From positions 1,054,001 to 1,118,000 of the forward strand of contig NZ_CP137142.1 of the NCBI RefSeq assembly GCF_045287255.1: DNA of 64,000 nt, given 5' to 3'. The DNA is from Henriciella sp045287255. Lineage in GTDB: Bacteria; Pseudomonadota; Alphaproteobacteria; Caulobacterales; Hyphomonadaceae. A program made the translations under genes and the position numbers. Positions 1 to 8,375 of the stretch are shown here, one piece after another. Positions within the stretch are counted from its first letter, which is position 1; each line of letters starts with the position of its first letter. The notes beneath the pieces were generated by a model. That model was not told the DNA's origin. It ran no database searches and was given only the letters and a program-made list of their open reading frames with translations.

Positions 1-50
1 TAGAATCTGCATGGGACTTTCCTTTCATCGCAGAGTGAGTGGTGGTTCGT

Positions 51-989
51 TTACGGGTGATCTGCTGTCGACGACGCTATCGATGAGAGAGCCTTACCTG
101 GCAGCTTTAGATGCCCGTTGGTGACTGCTAGCCCCACAAATAAGAAAACTAGAGACACAGCGAAGATGGGCGAAATTTCTTCACCATAGGCGATCCCGCC
201 GAAGGTGATGCCGAAGAGGGTCGCGAAGTAACCAACTTGAGAGAAGCCTACGCCATCGGTTCGCCGTTGAACTTCGAAGGTTAGAGCGTAGCTAAGCGCA
301 CTGATCAGTCCGATGCCGAGGACGGCGAACAAAGCGGTTGGATTGATTGCAGGGTCTATTCTGAATTGCCCGGTTAGGAGCAAAGCTGGAGCAATCAGTA
401 CAACCTGAAAAAAGAGTGTTCCGGCGGCAAGAGCGGTCGGGTTTGCGCCCGAGGGATAAGCGCGGCTTCGAAACACGTTGCCCAATGCGAGTACAGCAGG
501 CCCCGCGAGCGCCAATAGTATCCAGAATGAAGCGTCGAGGTTGCCGTTCAGACCTTGAGCCGTCGCAAGGCTAATGCCCACAAATCCAATCGAAATGCCA
601 ATCAAGCGATTAAGTGGGAGCATTCGTTTTTCGATGAAAGCTGCGACCATGAAGGTGAACATCGGCGCCAAGGTCATGAGCGCCGAGTAAAACCCGATGC
701 TGATATGTTCTAAAACCACGTATCCGATGACACCGGGCACGCTCACGCCAAGGAGGCCCGCCCCCAGATAATAGACGATGTAAGTCTTTCCGATGCGGGG
801 ACGCGTTCTACCGGCAAGCAAAACAAGGAGAAGGCTCGTGCTTGCCACAGCGACTTGCCAAAACAATGCAAGAAGCGGCGGAACACCTGATATGGCGACC
901 AATTTCGATAAGGTTACGCTTACGCCGACGAGTAGCCCGATCAGAATGATCAGCATTGTCGGGGACGCGCGCTGGATCATGCTGGGCAT
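51..989 (-). CDS. EamA/DMT-family membrane transporter
   Basis: A 312-residue, almost wholly hydrophobic protein with about ten predicted membrane helices in two halves, as in EamA (drug/metabolite transporter) proteins that export small metabolites across the inner membrane. Its ATG overlaps the TAA of the upstream glutathione-transferase-like gene by one base (TAATG at 987-991), so the two are translationally coupled. Substrate cannot be read from sequence. The partner suggests export of a quinone- or electrophile-derived compound, which is inference. Family call is firm, function is not. Confidence 0.85.
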   Translation of the reverse strand: MPSMIQRASPTMLIILIGLLVGVSVTLSKLVAISGVPPLLALFWQVAVASTSLLLVLLAGRTRPRIGKTYIVYYLGAGLLGVSVPGVIGYVVLEHISIGFYSALMTLAPMFTFMVAAFIEKRMLPLNRLIGISIGFVGISLATAQGLNGNLDASFWILLALAGPAVLALGNVFRSRAYPSGANPTALAAGTLFFQVVLIAPALLLTGQFRIDPAINPTALFAVLGIGLISALSYALTFEVQRRTDGVGFSQVGYFATLFGITFGGIAYGEEISPIFAVSLVFLFVGLAVTNGHLKLPGKALSSIASSTADHP

Positions 990-1939
990 TACGCGTGCTC
1001 CGTCATAATGGTCTGCAGGCCCGAAATCGGTTTTGGGCCGATCGAAATGATACCTGCTGGGTTTATGTGACGATGGCTGCGGAAGTAGTGCTCGCGGATA
1101 TGAGGCATGTCGATCGTGGCGGCGACCTCCGGTATCTCTATGATTTGAGATAGGTATCTCGACAGTGCCGGATAATCCGCAATCCGCGCGCGGTCAGTTT
1201 TGAAATGCGTGAAATAAACCGGATCAAACCGCAGCAGGGTTGGAAACAGTTTTAGGTCGACTTCCGTTAATTGTTCACCGGCGAGAAACTGACGTTCGGT
1301 CAGAAGGGTCTCGAGGGACTCTAGAGCCTCAAAGAGTCCCAAGACCGCTTCACAATATGCTGCCTGCGTCGTGGCAAAGCCCGCGCGATAGACGCCATTG
1401 CGAACCGGCTCTTGTACAAAATCTGCAATCCGGTCGATTTCGGAGCGCAGATGCGCTGGGTACAGTTCGGGCCCAGCCTCGGGCGCAAATGCTGAGCCCA
1501 ACATCCTCATAATGTCGGCGGAGTCCGTGCTCACGATCTTTCCGCTTTTCCGGTCCAAGAGCACAGGCGCTGAAATCGCGCCGGTGTAGTCAGGTGCTGC
1601 GCGCTGATAGACCTCGAACAGATATCTATCACGCGGTACGCCATCTGTTGGAACGAACTGTGCCTGGTCGATGACCCAGCCGTTTTCGGACATGATAGGA
1701 TCCATCCAGGTGATCCCAACAACCTCACGCAGTCCCTTCAGCGACAAAACCAGCTCTACTCCGTGACACCATGGACAGGCCTTGGACAAATAGAGGTGAT
1801 AGCGATCTTGCTCAGCGGGAAACGCCGCTGCCGCATCAGGCTCAATCCATCCGCGAAACTGACTTGGCAGGCGCGCGAAGGCACCATTCGGATCTTTGGG
1901 TTTGTCACGAAGGATCCCATTGATGAGCATCTTCGGCAT
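989..1939 (-). CDS. Glutathionyl-hydroquinone reductase-like glutathione S-transferase
   Basis: Resembles the YqjG/ECM4 (xi-class GST) family, which uses glutathione to reduce glutathionyl-hydroquinones in the cytoplasm. The thioredoxin-like N-terminal half carries CPWC at residues 55-58, where the family usually has CPWA, so a second cysteine is present. The helical C-terminal half follows. About 316 residues, close to family length. I chose the ATG at 1939 rather than 1957 because a GGAG lies six bases upstream. First gene of a two-gene unit with the EamA transporter, divergent from a LysR regulator. Confidence 0.8.
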   Translation of the reverse strand: MPKMLINGILRDKPKDPNGAFARLPSQFRGWIEPDAAAAFPAEQDRYHLYLSKACPWCHGVELVLSLKGLREVVGITWMDPIMSENGWVIDQAQFVPTDGVPRDRYLFEVYQRAAPDYTGAISAPVLLDRKSGKIVSTDSADIMRMLGSAFAPEAGPELYPAHLRSEIDRIADFVQEPVRNGVYRAGFATTQAAYCEAVLGLFEALESLETLLTERQFLAGEQLTEVDLKLFPTLLRFDPVYFTHFKTDRARIADYPALSRYLSQIIEIPEVAATIDMPHIREHYFRSHRHINPAGIISIGPKPISGLQTIMTEHA

Positions 1940-1955
1940 TGTCGTCTCCAACTTC

Positions 1956-1968
1956 ATTCAAGTTGAAT
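1956..1968. promoter_or_regulatory. Candidate LysR operator (ATTCAA-G-TTGAAT palindrome)
   Basis: A perfect 6-base dyad around one central base, in the divergent region between the GST/EamA pair and the lysR-type gene. LysR regulators commonly bind a T-N11-A dyad near their own promoter, and this site fits in size and place. It lies just upstream of the chosen GST start. Binding is inferred. Confidence 0.45.
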
Positions 1969-2049
1969 TCGATCTAGGGAGTTTCCATAAATGTGATAAT
2001 CGCCTATTCCAGAACCTCACAGGTGAGCAAGAGTTGACAATAGGGATTC

Positions 2050-2994
2050 ATGACTGAGATCGGGGCCATTCCAGTATTTGTCGCCGTTGCCGAAAACCAA
2101 GGCTTTGCGGCCGCAGCCCGGAAACTGGGCATCACAAAGTCTGCCGTCAGCAAGCGCATAAGCGCGCTCGAAGCTCACTTAGGTGTGCAACTGTTTCACC
2201 GCTCGACGCGCAGCATCTCATTGACAGAAGCGGGCGAAACGTATCTCGAGCACGCTGTTCACGCATTGGGCTACGCTCAAGAAGCAGAAAATGCAGTGGC
2301 GGCGCTGCAAGGCGAGCCAGTCGGACACTTGAAACTCAGCGTTCCCATGTCTTTTGGGCAATTGCATGTCGCACCGGCTGTAGGCGAATTTCTGAAGACA
2401 TATCCCTCGCTGAGCGTGGAACTCGTCATGGACGATCGATTTATCGATCTGGTCGAGTCCGGGCTGGACCTCGCACTACGTGCCGGAACGTTGCCAGACT
2501 CAGCACTGATCGCAAAAAAGCTAGCGCCCATCCATAGCGTCATCGTTGCTTCGCCCGACTATCTAAAACGGTTTGATGCACCCCAAACCCCACAGGATTT
2601 GCTTGAGCATGATTGCCTCCATTACTCTTACTCGCGCGATCCTTTGGAATGGAAATTCTTAGGGGAAGACGGCGCGGTCACAGTGCGCACCAAAGGCAGA
2701 TTTCAGGTCAATAATAGTGAAGCCCTTTGCACAACAATTATAGATGGGGTGGGTATCGGGCGCCTGCCCACTTTCATTGCTGGTGCACATTTGGCAGAGG
2801 GACGACTGCAGCGGATATTGCCCGACTATCCAATGCCTGAGCAAGCACTCTTCGCGGTCTTTCCTGAGCGGCGTCATATTCCGGCGAAAGTGCGAGCATT
2901 CGTCGATTTCTTTGCATCCCATGTCGGGCAGGGAAGTCCTTACTGGGACAAAGAGGCAGGTCTCGTCGCCGACGATGGCAAAACAACAAACTAG
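2050..2994 (+). CDS. LysR-family transcriptional regulator
   Basis: 314 residues with the usual layout: N-terminal winged helix-turn-helix (about residues 5-62, with the AARKLGITKSAVSKRI recognition region) and a periplasmic-binding-protein-like effector domain (about 90-295). Divergent from the GST/EamA pair and so the likely regulator of it. Its stop codon overlaps that of the convergent tetR-type gene in a shared CTAG (2991-2994). The effector is unknown. Confidence 0.9.
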   Translation: MTEIGAIPVFVAVAENQGFAAAARKLGITKSAVSKRISALEAHLGVQLFHRSTRSISLTEAGETYLEHAVHALGYAQEAENAVAALQGEPVGHLKLSVPMSFGQLHVAPAVGEFLKTYPSLSVELVMDDRFIDLVESGLDLALRAGTLPDSALIAKKLAPIHSVIVASPDYLKRFDAPQTPQDLLEHDCLHYSYSRDPLEWKFLGEDGAVTVRTKGRFQVNNSEALCTTIIDGVGIGRLPTFIAGAHLAEGRLQRILPDYPMPEQALFAVFPERRHIPAKVRAFVDFFASHVGQGSPYWDKEAGLVADDGKTTN

Positions 2995-3587
2995 TGTGGT
3001 CTCATCCCGTCGATCAAAAGATCTAGAGCCGCATTGATCATTTTCCCATGTCGGCTCTTTGATATCGCAAACAGGCCGCGATGAAGAATTACACCGTCGA
3101 CCATGGCAGCGAGCGATCGGCCTGCGATCGAACAATCAAGATCCGCTCTAACCTCGCCAATAGACTTCAGGCGTTCGAGTTCAGCTGCGTAATAGTCGCC
3201 CAATTCGTCGAAGAAAGACGCCACGCTTTTTACAAAATCGGCTGAAGCGAAGCTGGGCCCGAACACTTCGAAAAAGACGCGCACAAACTTCGCTCGTTCT
3301 TCAGTCGTCGTCATGGTCACCTTCAGGTGGGCTTTGAAAGCGTCGACGGTGTCAAAGCTTGATTTGCCCATAAATGCGCCGCCCATCCCGCCAAATATGC
3401 GGTCTGCTAACGCTACGGTCAGTGCTTCCTTGCTATCGAAATAGAGATAAAGCGTGCCTTTTCCCATTCCCGAAGCTTTGGCAATTCCACTGATCGTGGC
3501 GGCATGAAATCCCACGTCGGAATAGACTTGCATCGTCGCATCGAGAATGCGGCCGCGGACTTCTTCTTTGTCGACAATTTTGGGCAT
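2991..3587 (-). CDS. TetR/AcrR-family transcriptional regulator
   Basis: 198 residues. An N-terminal TetR helix-turn-helix spans about residues 10-58 (ILDATMQVYSDVGF, then GKGTLYLYFDSKEAL), followed by an all-helical ligand domain. It is transcribed away from the SDR-AOX operon, and the space between them holds a clear dyad (3647-3668). It is therefore the probable repressor of itself and of that operon. The ligand is unknown; a quinone or lipophilic stressor would fit the target genes. Confidence 0.9.
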   Translation of the reverse strand: MPKIVDKEEVRGRILDATMQVYSDVGFHAATISGIAKASGMGKGTLYLYFDSKEALTVALADRIFGGMGGAFMGKSSFDTVDAFKAHLKVTMTTTEERAKFVRVFFEVFGPSFASADFVKSVASFFDELGDYYAAELERLKSIGEVRADLDCSIAGRSLAAMVDGVILHRGLFAISKSRHGKMINAALDLLIDGMRPH

Positions 3588-3646
3588 TCAGTATCCTTAC
3601 GCGAAAAAAGTTTATTATGACTTGACGGTCAGGATAAAGATTTATA

Positions 3647-3668
3647 TATGACCGACCGTCCGGTCATA
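3647..3668. promoter_or_regulatory. Candidate TetR operator
   Basis: Perfect 8-base arms TATGACCG/CGGTCATA flank a six-base centre (ACCGTC). Related half-sites TGACGGTCA (about 3623-3631) and GACGGTCCGG (about 3677-3686) lie on either side, giving a cluster of GACCG-type half-sites between the tetR start (3587) and the SDR start (3803). Position and symmetry are typical of TetR autoregulatory operators. Seen in sequence; binding is inferred. Confidence 0.7.
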
Positions 3669-3802
3669 AATAAATAGACGGTCCGGATCGTTTTGTGAAG
3701 ACCTCGGCGTGAGATTTCTCAGGCGACGCCGCTCTTAACGCATGCGTTTGAGCGAACAATAGCGGCTTGCCCAAAGAACGACGCCAACATGGAAAGGAAA
3801 GA

Positions 3803-4738
3803 ATGATGAGTTCGAAACAGCAAACCGTTCTGGTTGTTGGTGCGACGGGCTATCTTGGTGGACATCTTGTAAAAGCCTTCCACGCTGCTGGATATACAGT
3901 GCACGCGCTCGCGCGTTCGCCAGAAAAGCTCTCTCAATTGGTGCCCTATATTGATCGGGTGCATCAAGTTGAAGCGACCAAACCAGAATCGCTCGATGGG
4001 ATCTGCTCAGAGGTAGATATCGTCATCTCTGCGCTCGGTATCACGCGTCAACGCGATGGTCTGAGCTACATGGACGTCGATTACCAAGCCAACCGCAACA
4101 TTCTGGATGAAGCGATACGAGCTGGTGTTGAGCGCTTTGCATACGTGCATGTGCTCAACGCGGAGCAAATGCCTCACATTGCAATGGCTGCGGCAAAATC
4201 CAAATTCGCGCGCGAGCTTGATGCCGCCCCTATCAATTCGACAATCATTTGCCCGAGCGGGTTCTATTCAGATCTCGCCGAGATCCTGAAGATGGCGCAA
4301 AAGGGCAAAGTTTATTTGTTTGGAAACGGAGAGGCGCGCATCAGTCCGATAGATGGTGCTGACCTTGCAAAAGTTTGCGTAGCATCTGTCCAAAATGCAG
4401 AGAGTTGGGTGAAAGCTGGAGGGCCTCAAAGCCTTAGCCAAAATGAGATCGCGACCCTCGCCTTTGAAACTTTGGGTATGCGTCCACGTATCTCCCATGT
4501 TCCTCTTTGGCTTGCTCGCTTCCTTGTCGGCGGCGCTAAGACCATTGGGTTCGGGGCCAGCGTCGGCGCCCTCGACTTTTTCCTCGCGACCTCATCGCTC
4601 GATATGACGGCGCCGCCGCATGGCGAAATCACGCTTGCGCAAGACTATGCAGAGCGTGCCTTCCAATCACCTCGCATCGATCGAGCGTCAGCGACTCAAA
4701 CTTCAGAAATTCCTGCTCAAGAAGGAGCAATCCGATGA
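3803..4738 (+). CDS. NAD(P)-binding SDR (NmrA/NDUFA9-like) protein
   Basis: About 311 residues with an N-terminal Rossmann nucleotide site, GATGYLG at residues 12-18, of the extended/atypical SDR type that includes NmrA-like and complex I NDUFA9-like proteins. I chose the ATG at 3803, preceded by GGAAAGGAAAG, rather than the TTG at 3767. It is the first gene of an operon and overlaps the AOX start by ATGA (4735-4738). Whether it is an active oxidoreductase or an NAD(P)H sensor is not clear; its operon place suggests a role with quinone redox. Confidence 0.8.
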   Translation: MMSSKQQTVLVVGATGYLGGHLVKAFHAAGYTVHALARSPEKLSQLVPYIDRVHQVEATKPESLDGICSEVDIVISALGITRQRDGLSYMDVDYQANRNILDEAIRAGVERFAYVHVLNAEQMPHIAMAAAKSKFARELDAAPINSTIICPSGFYSDLAEILKMAQKGKVYLFGNGEARISPIDGADLAKVCVASVQNAESWVKAGGPQSLSQNEIATLAFETLGMRPRISHVPLWLARFLVGGAKTIGFGASVGALDFFLATSSLDMTAPPHGEITLAQDYAERAFQSPRIDRASATQTSEIPAQEGAIR

Positions 4739-5409
4739 CTGACTATACGCTACACCACAAAGCTCGAGGCCCGCGAGAGCGCGTTGCCTTCGGGTTCGTA
4801 AAGGTTCTGCGCTTCTTCGCCGATTTATTCTTTCAAAAGCGATATGGCCATCGCGCTGTCGTTCTTGAAACCGTGGCCGCCGTGCCCGGAATGGTCGGCG
4901 GGATGCTGCAGCATCTGAAAGCCCTTCGACGCATTCGCGATGATCAAGGCTGGATCAAAGAATTGCTGGATGAAGCTGAAAATGAACGTATGCACCTGAT
5001 GACGTTCGTTCAAATTGCTCAGCCCACTCTGTTCGAGCGCCTTTTGATCATGATCGTCCAAGCGGTCTTCTTCGTCGTCTATTTCCTGCTCTATCTCATC
5101 TCACCGATTACGGCTCACCGCGTGGTCGGATATTTCGAAGAAGAAGCGGTCACCAGCTACACCCACTATTTGGAGGAGCTTGATTCTGGCCGGTTGGAAA
5201 ACGTCCCAGCACCTAAGATTGCGATAGACTACTGGTCTCTTTCGAGCGCCGCGCGCTTGCGCGATGTCGTTCTCGCTGTGCGCGAAGACGAAGCTGGCCA
5301 CAGAGACCGCAACCATAGCTTCGCAAACGCCATACTCGCCGGGAAGGAAGCCGAAGCTCTAAGTAATCCAGACGATGGTGCGCAGCATTCTATCGGGAGC
5401 GTTTCATGA
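4735..5409 (+). CDS. aox: Alternative oxidase (AOX), copy 1
   Basis: Di-iron ubiquinol oxidase that passes electrons from quinol to O2 without pumping protons and is normally insensitive to cyanide. All ligand motifs are visible in the 224 residues: LET (E45), NERMH (E84, H87), EEEA (about 135-138) and EDEAGH (E186, H189). It is a monotopic membrane protein with hydrophobic stretches near 100-125. It lacks the N-terminal regulatory-cysteine extension of plant AOX. Coupled by ATGA overlaps to the SDR before it and the DUF4386 protein after it. A second, very similar copy lies at 13327-14007. Confidence 0.95.
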   Translation: MTDYTLHHKARGPRERVAFGFVKVLRFFADLFFQKRYGHRAVVLETVAAVPGMVGGMLQHLKALRRIRDDQGWIKELLDEAENERMHLMTFVQIAQPTLFERLLIMIVQAVFFVVYFLLYLISPITAHRVVGYFEEEAVTSYTHYLEELDSGRLENVPAPKIAIDYWSLSSAARLRDVVLAVREDEAGHRDRNHSFANAILAGKEAEALSNPDDGAQHSIGSVS

Positions 5410-6158
5410 AACGGCAACGCCTCGTCACCGACGCCGCTGTATTGTCTTTAGAAGCATCGGCATGGATCGCAGGTCTTGGGCTTATGGCCATGACTATCTT
5501 CGGAACAATCGCGCTCTTTTACCTTCTCCCCATGGGTACGGTTGCAGGTGACGGAGCAGCAACTCTGCTCGCACTTAAGCAGAATGGCGATGCGTTCATT
5601 TTGGGCGGCGCGTTCTTAATGATTGTCTATGTTCTGGATATTGTCGTGGCTTGGGCGCTGCACTGGTTTTTGCGTGCGGGAAATCTCGCTTTGTCCCAAC
5701 TCGCTGCCTGGCTCCGTCTATCGTATGTATTTTTTGCCGTCATAGGTTTGATGTCATCAGCTGAGATGTATGGGCTTGCGCACAATCCAGAGCTTATTGA
5801 ACACCTCGGCATAGAAGCGCTTGAAACTCAAATTCTGCTCAACCTCACGAGAGCAGAAACGATCAGCACAATGGCCTTCCTGTTCTTCGGCGTCCATTTG
5901 ATCGTTCTCGGGATCGCGATTTGGCACTCTCGGCACGCGCCGATCTGGCTGGGCATTGTCGTTGTCCTCGCGGGTCTCTCCTACGTCATCATCAATGCGG
6001 CGAGCTTTGTTGCGCCCGAAGCGGGCTTGGACTGGTTGATCCCATTCGCCATGGGGGAGGCTGTGCTGATGGTCTGGCTGCTCTTCAGTTCGGCTCGTCA
6101 AGCCTTTCGGGCCTCCGCATTGTCAAAACCCAACTCACTTTATGGATACATCTCATGA
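5406..6158 (+). CDS. DUF4386-type polytopic membrane protein
   Basis: 250 residues with about six predicted transmembrane helices and the DUF4386 pattern in its C-terminal half, where a helix ending in IWHSRHAP is followed by IWLGIVVVLAGLSYVI. Function of the family is unknown. Start overlaps the AOX stop (ATGA at 5406-5409) and its stop overlaps the next start, so it is co-translated with the oxidase and quinone reductase. A similar protein accompanies the second AOX, hinting at a partner role. Confidence 0.7.
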   Translation: MKRQRLVTDAAVLSLEASAWIAGLGLMAMTIFGTIALFYLLPMGTVAGDGAATLLALKQNGDAFILGGAFLMIVYVLDIVVAWALHWFLRAGNLALSQLAAWLRLSYVFFAVIGLMSSAEMYGLAHNPELIEHLGIEALETQILLNLTRAETISTMAFLFFGVHLIVLGIAIWHSRHAPIWLGIVVVLAGLSYVIINAASFVAPEAGLDWLIPFAMGEAVLMVWLLFSSARQAFRASALSKPNSLYGYIS

Positions 6159-6742
6159 CAAAACGAATCCTCATTCTGAACGGTCATCCGGCCGAAACCT
6201 CATTGTCGAAAACCTTTGCGTCTGAATATGCTGCCGCGGCAAAAAAGGCGGGACACCAAGTCAAAATCGTCAATATCCGAGATATGGACTTTGATAGCGA
6301 TTTTGGATTTGGCGGTTACAGAGAAACCAAACCCCTGGAAGCTGACCTAGAAACGCTTCTGTCGGACTTTGAGTGGAGCGAGCACTTGGTGCTGTTAAGC
6401 CCAATGTGGTGGGGAGGTGTCCCCGCCAAGTTAAAGGGCCTGTTCGATAGAGCTCTATTGCCCGGTCGAACTTTTGACACGCGAAACAAGAAAGGCGCAT
6501 TTCCGGCGCCGATGCTTGAAGGTCGTACCGCGCGCGTCATTCTAACATCAGATACTCTCGATTGGTTCTTCAAATGGATCTATCGCGGCGCGCTTTGGGT
6601 TCAGTTGAAGCACCAGATCCTTGGCTTCATCGGATTCAAACCAGCAAAGCTCACGCACTTTGTGAATGCCAGTCATCCGACACAAGAACGCGTAGAGAAA
6701 TGGACGAAGACAGTTCGACAGCTCGGATTGTCGGCCACCTGA
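6155..6742 (+). CDS. Flavodoxin-fold NAD(P)H:quinone oxidoreductase
   Basis: 195 residues of the NQO1/MdaB/KefF type. An N-terminal LNGHPAETSLS FMN-phosphate loop (about residues 7-17) is followed by the flavin-binding segment LSPMWWGGVPAKLKGLFDR (about 79-97). Such enzymes reduce quinones by two electrons with NAD(P)H, in the cytoplasm. ATGA overlap with the preceding gene sets the start. Next to AOX it could supply quinol, together forming an NAD(P)H-to-oxygen shunt; that coupling is inference. Confidence 0.85.
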   Translation: MTKRILILNGHPAETSLSKTFASEYAAAAKKAGHQVKIVNIRDMDFDSDFGFGGYRETKPLEADLETLLSDFEWSEHLVLLSPMWWGGVPAKLKGLFDRALLPGRTFDTRNKKGAFPAPMLEGRTARVILTSDTLDWFFKWIYRGALWVQLKHQILGFIGFKPAKLTHFVNASHPTQERVEKWTKTVRQLGLSAT

Positions 6743-6768
6743 CCATTAGCGCCAGAGGAGGTAGTTTG

Positions 6769-7170
6769 ATGTTTGAAACGCCAATCATGTCTGGACTTCA
6801 CCAAAAGTGTGGTCGCTGCGGAAAAGGCAAACTCTTCCGCAAGTACCTCAAATTCCACGACCAGTGTGATCATTGTGGTCAGGACTTTTCGATCGCGGAC
6901 ACAGCTGACGGCCCAGCATTCTTCGTTGGATCTCTGATGATGATCGTGTTCGCGCCATTCTTTTTCATACTACCGATCGTGGATGTTGGGATCGCGTTGA
7001 AAGTTGGTCTATGGGTTTTGCTGTTGAGCGCCATGGCGGGGTTCTGCCTAACGTTACTGCCAATGTTCAAGGGCGTACTGTTCAACCTCCAGATCCAACA
7101 CCGTGCAGAGGAAGCGAAGTTCGAGAGTGCGGGCAAGCACGGATCGCCACCTGGAAACTGGAGATACTAA
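6769..7170 (+). CDS. DUF983 zinc-ribbon membrane protein
   Basis: 133 residues: an N-terminal zinc ribbon of two CxxC pairs (CGRCGKGKLF and CDHCGQDF) followed by two hydrophobic helices. The ATG at 6769 has a strong AGAGGAGGT seven bases upstream. From established genome context, DUF983 genes sit in alphaproteobacterial cytochrome oxidase (cox) operons, so its place in an AOX operon supports a link to terminal oxidases. Molecular role unknown. Confidence 0.85.
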   Translation: MFETPIMSGLHQKCGRCGKGKLFRKYLKFHDQCDHCGQDFSIADTADGPAFFVGSLMMIVFAPFFFILPIVDVGIALKVGLWVLLLSAMAGFCLTLLPMFKGVLFNLQIQHRAEEAKFESAGKHGSPPGNWRY

Positions 7171-7258
7171 AGCGCAACGGTTGCGAGCTTAGCAAATGAA
7201 TTGCAGCACCTTTTTTCGAAGAGTCTACTTCTGTTGTGAATCGCTTTTCAGAAGTTAT

Positions 7259-7273
7259 AAGCAATCATTGCTT
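7259..7273. promoter_or_regulatory. 15-base palindrome before the serine hydrolase gene
   Basis: AAGCAAT-C-ATTGCTT, perfect 7-base arms around one base, 26 bases upstream of the next start codon. Placement fits an operator or an RNA hairpin in the leader. No regulator can be assigned, though an AraC gene lies just downstream. Confidence 0.4.
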
Positions 7274-7299
7274 GGCGAGTACAAACCACTCTGCGCGCT

Positions 7300-8364
7300 A
7301 TGACTTTAGAGCCCAAAATGGAACGCCTTCGAGTGATGATGAAGCCTTATCGAGGGGCTGATCATTCAGTTGTCGGTGTTCATTTAGAACGCGGTGAGAC
7401 TTCAACAATCGCTGAAGGCACAACAGATGCCGCTATTCCTGCGGGAGAACGCATTTTCGAGATTGGCTCGATCACAAAAGTTTTCACCGCGATTCTGCTT
7501 TATCAACTTGCAGAAGATGGCCGCGTTGATCCGTGTAGACCGCTGAACGAGCTATCAGATGCTTTGGCGGATGTTCCACGCTGGATTACTCCAGAACGTC
7601 TGATCTCCCATACAAGTGGCCTGCCAAACCTTTATATACCCCTGTGGAAAGCGCTCCTGTCTCCGCACCTCGAAGGGCCTTATGCAGATTTTAGTCGAAG
7701 CGATTTGATAGACTGGTTTCGTCAGCGCAATAGCAAGTTCCGTGAGCCGAAGTTTCATCATGCCTATTCGAACCTGGGCGTGGGACTGCTCGGAGAAGCG
7801 CTCGCAATGCATGAGCAGACGCCATTTTCTGAATTGCTTGCAATGAAGGTTACCAGACCTCTCGGTCTAGCCGATACAACCCCAGGCCTTGATGAGACCA
7901 AGAGTGGGCGTTTCGCTTCGCCCAAACTGCCAGATGGTCAGGCCGTGTCTCCCTGGACGTTTCAGGCCTTGGCTGGAGCAGGGTGCTTGAAATCGTCAGC
8001 GAGCGATCTTGCACGGTTTTCAGATTGCGTTCTTAAGGCCCTGCGGAATCCGATATCTCTGCTCGATCGTGCGATCTGCAAATCAACCGAGCCCATTTTG
8101 GGTTTGGGCAAACGGGGGGCGTTGGAACCCGTGGCACAGTGCGCCGGTTGGTTGTCGTACACGCAAAGTAAGAGCGACTTAAGGATATTGCATGCGAGTG
8201 GCGGGACGGCGGGCTCGACCTGCGCGCTCTATATTTGCCCCGAAAAGTCTGCAGCAATAGCGATCCTGTCGAACAATGGAGTCGCTGCTAATCTTTGGAG
8301 AAGTCTAAAGCTAAGTAGATCTGACCAATTATCGCAAGCGCGGCAAATTTTTCATACACTCTGA
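7300..8364 (+). CDS. Beta-lactamase-fold serine hydrolase (class C/PBP4* type)
   Basis: 354 residues of the class C beta-lactamase/esterase fold, with catalytic SITK at S57-K60 and the YSN motif at Y156. The third motif may be the HASGG near residue 300. I see no signal peptide or lipobox, so a cytoplasmic esterase or amidase is more likely than a periplasmic beta-lactamase. It follows DUF983 after 129 bases with its own palindrome-containing leader. The second AOX cluster also ends in a protein of this fold. Confidence 0.85.
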   Translation: MTLEPKMERLRVMMKPYRGADHSVVGVHLERGETSTIAEGTTDAAIPAGERIFEIGSITKVFTAILLYQLAEDGRVDPCRPLNELSDALADVPRWITPERLISHTSGLPNLYIPLWKALLSPHLEGPYADFSRSDLIDWFRQRNSKFREPKFHHAYSNLGVGLLGEALAMHEQTPFSELLAMKVTRPLGLADTTPGLDETKSGRFASPKLPDGQAVSPWTFQALAGAGCLKSSASDLARFSDCVLKALRNPISLLDRAICKSTEPILGLGKRGALEPVAQCAGWLSYTQSKSDLRILHASGGTAGSTCALYICPEKSAAIAILSNNGVAANLWRSLKLSRSDQLSQARQIFHTL

Positions 8365-8375
8365 ACGCGGCATCA

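Noticed and set aside
3719..3967. 82-codon minus-strand frame across the start of the SDR gene
   Set aside because: It overlaps the SDR coding start and upstream ribosome site and shows no family resemblance.
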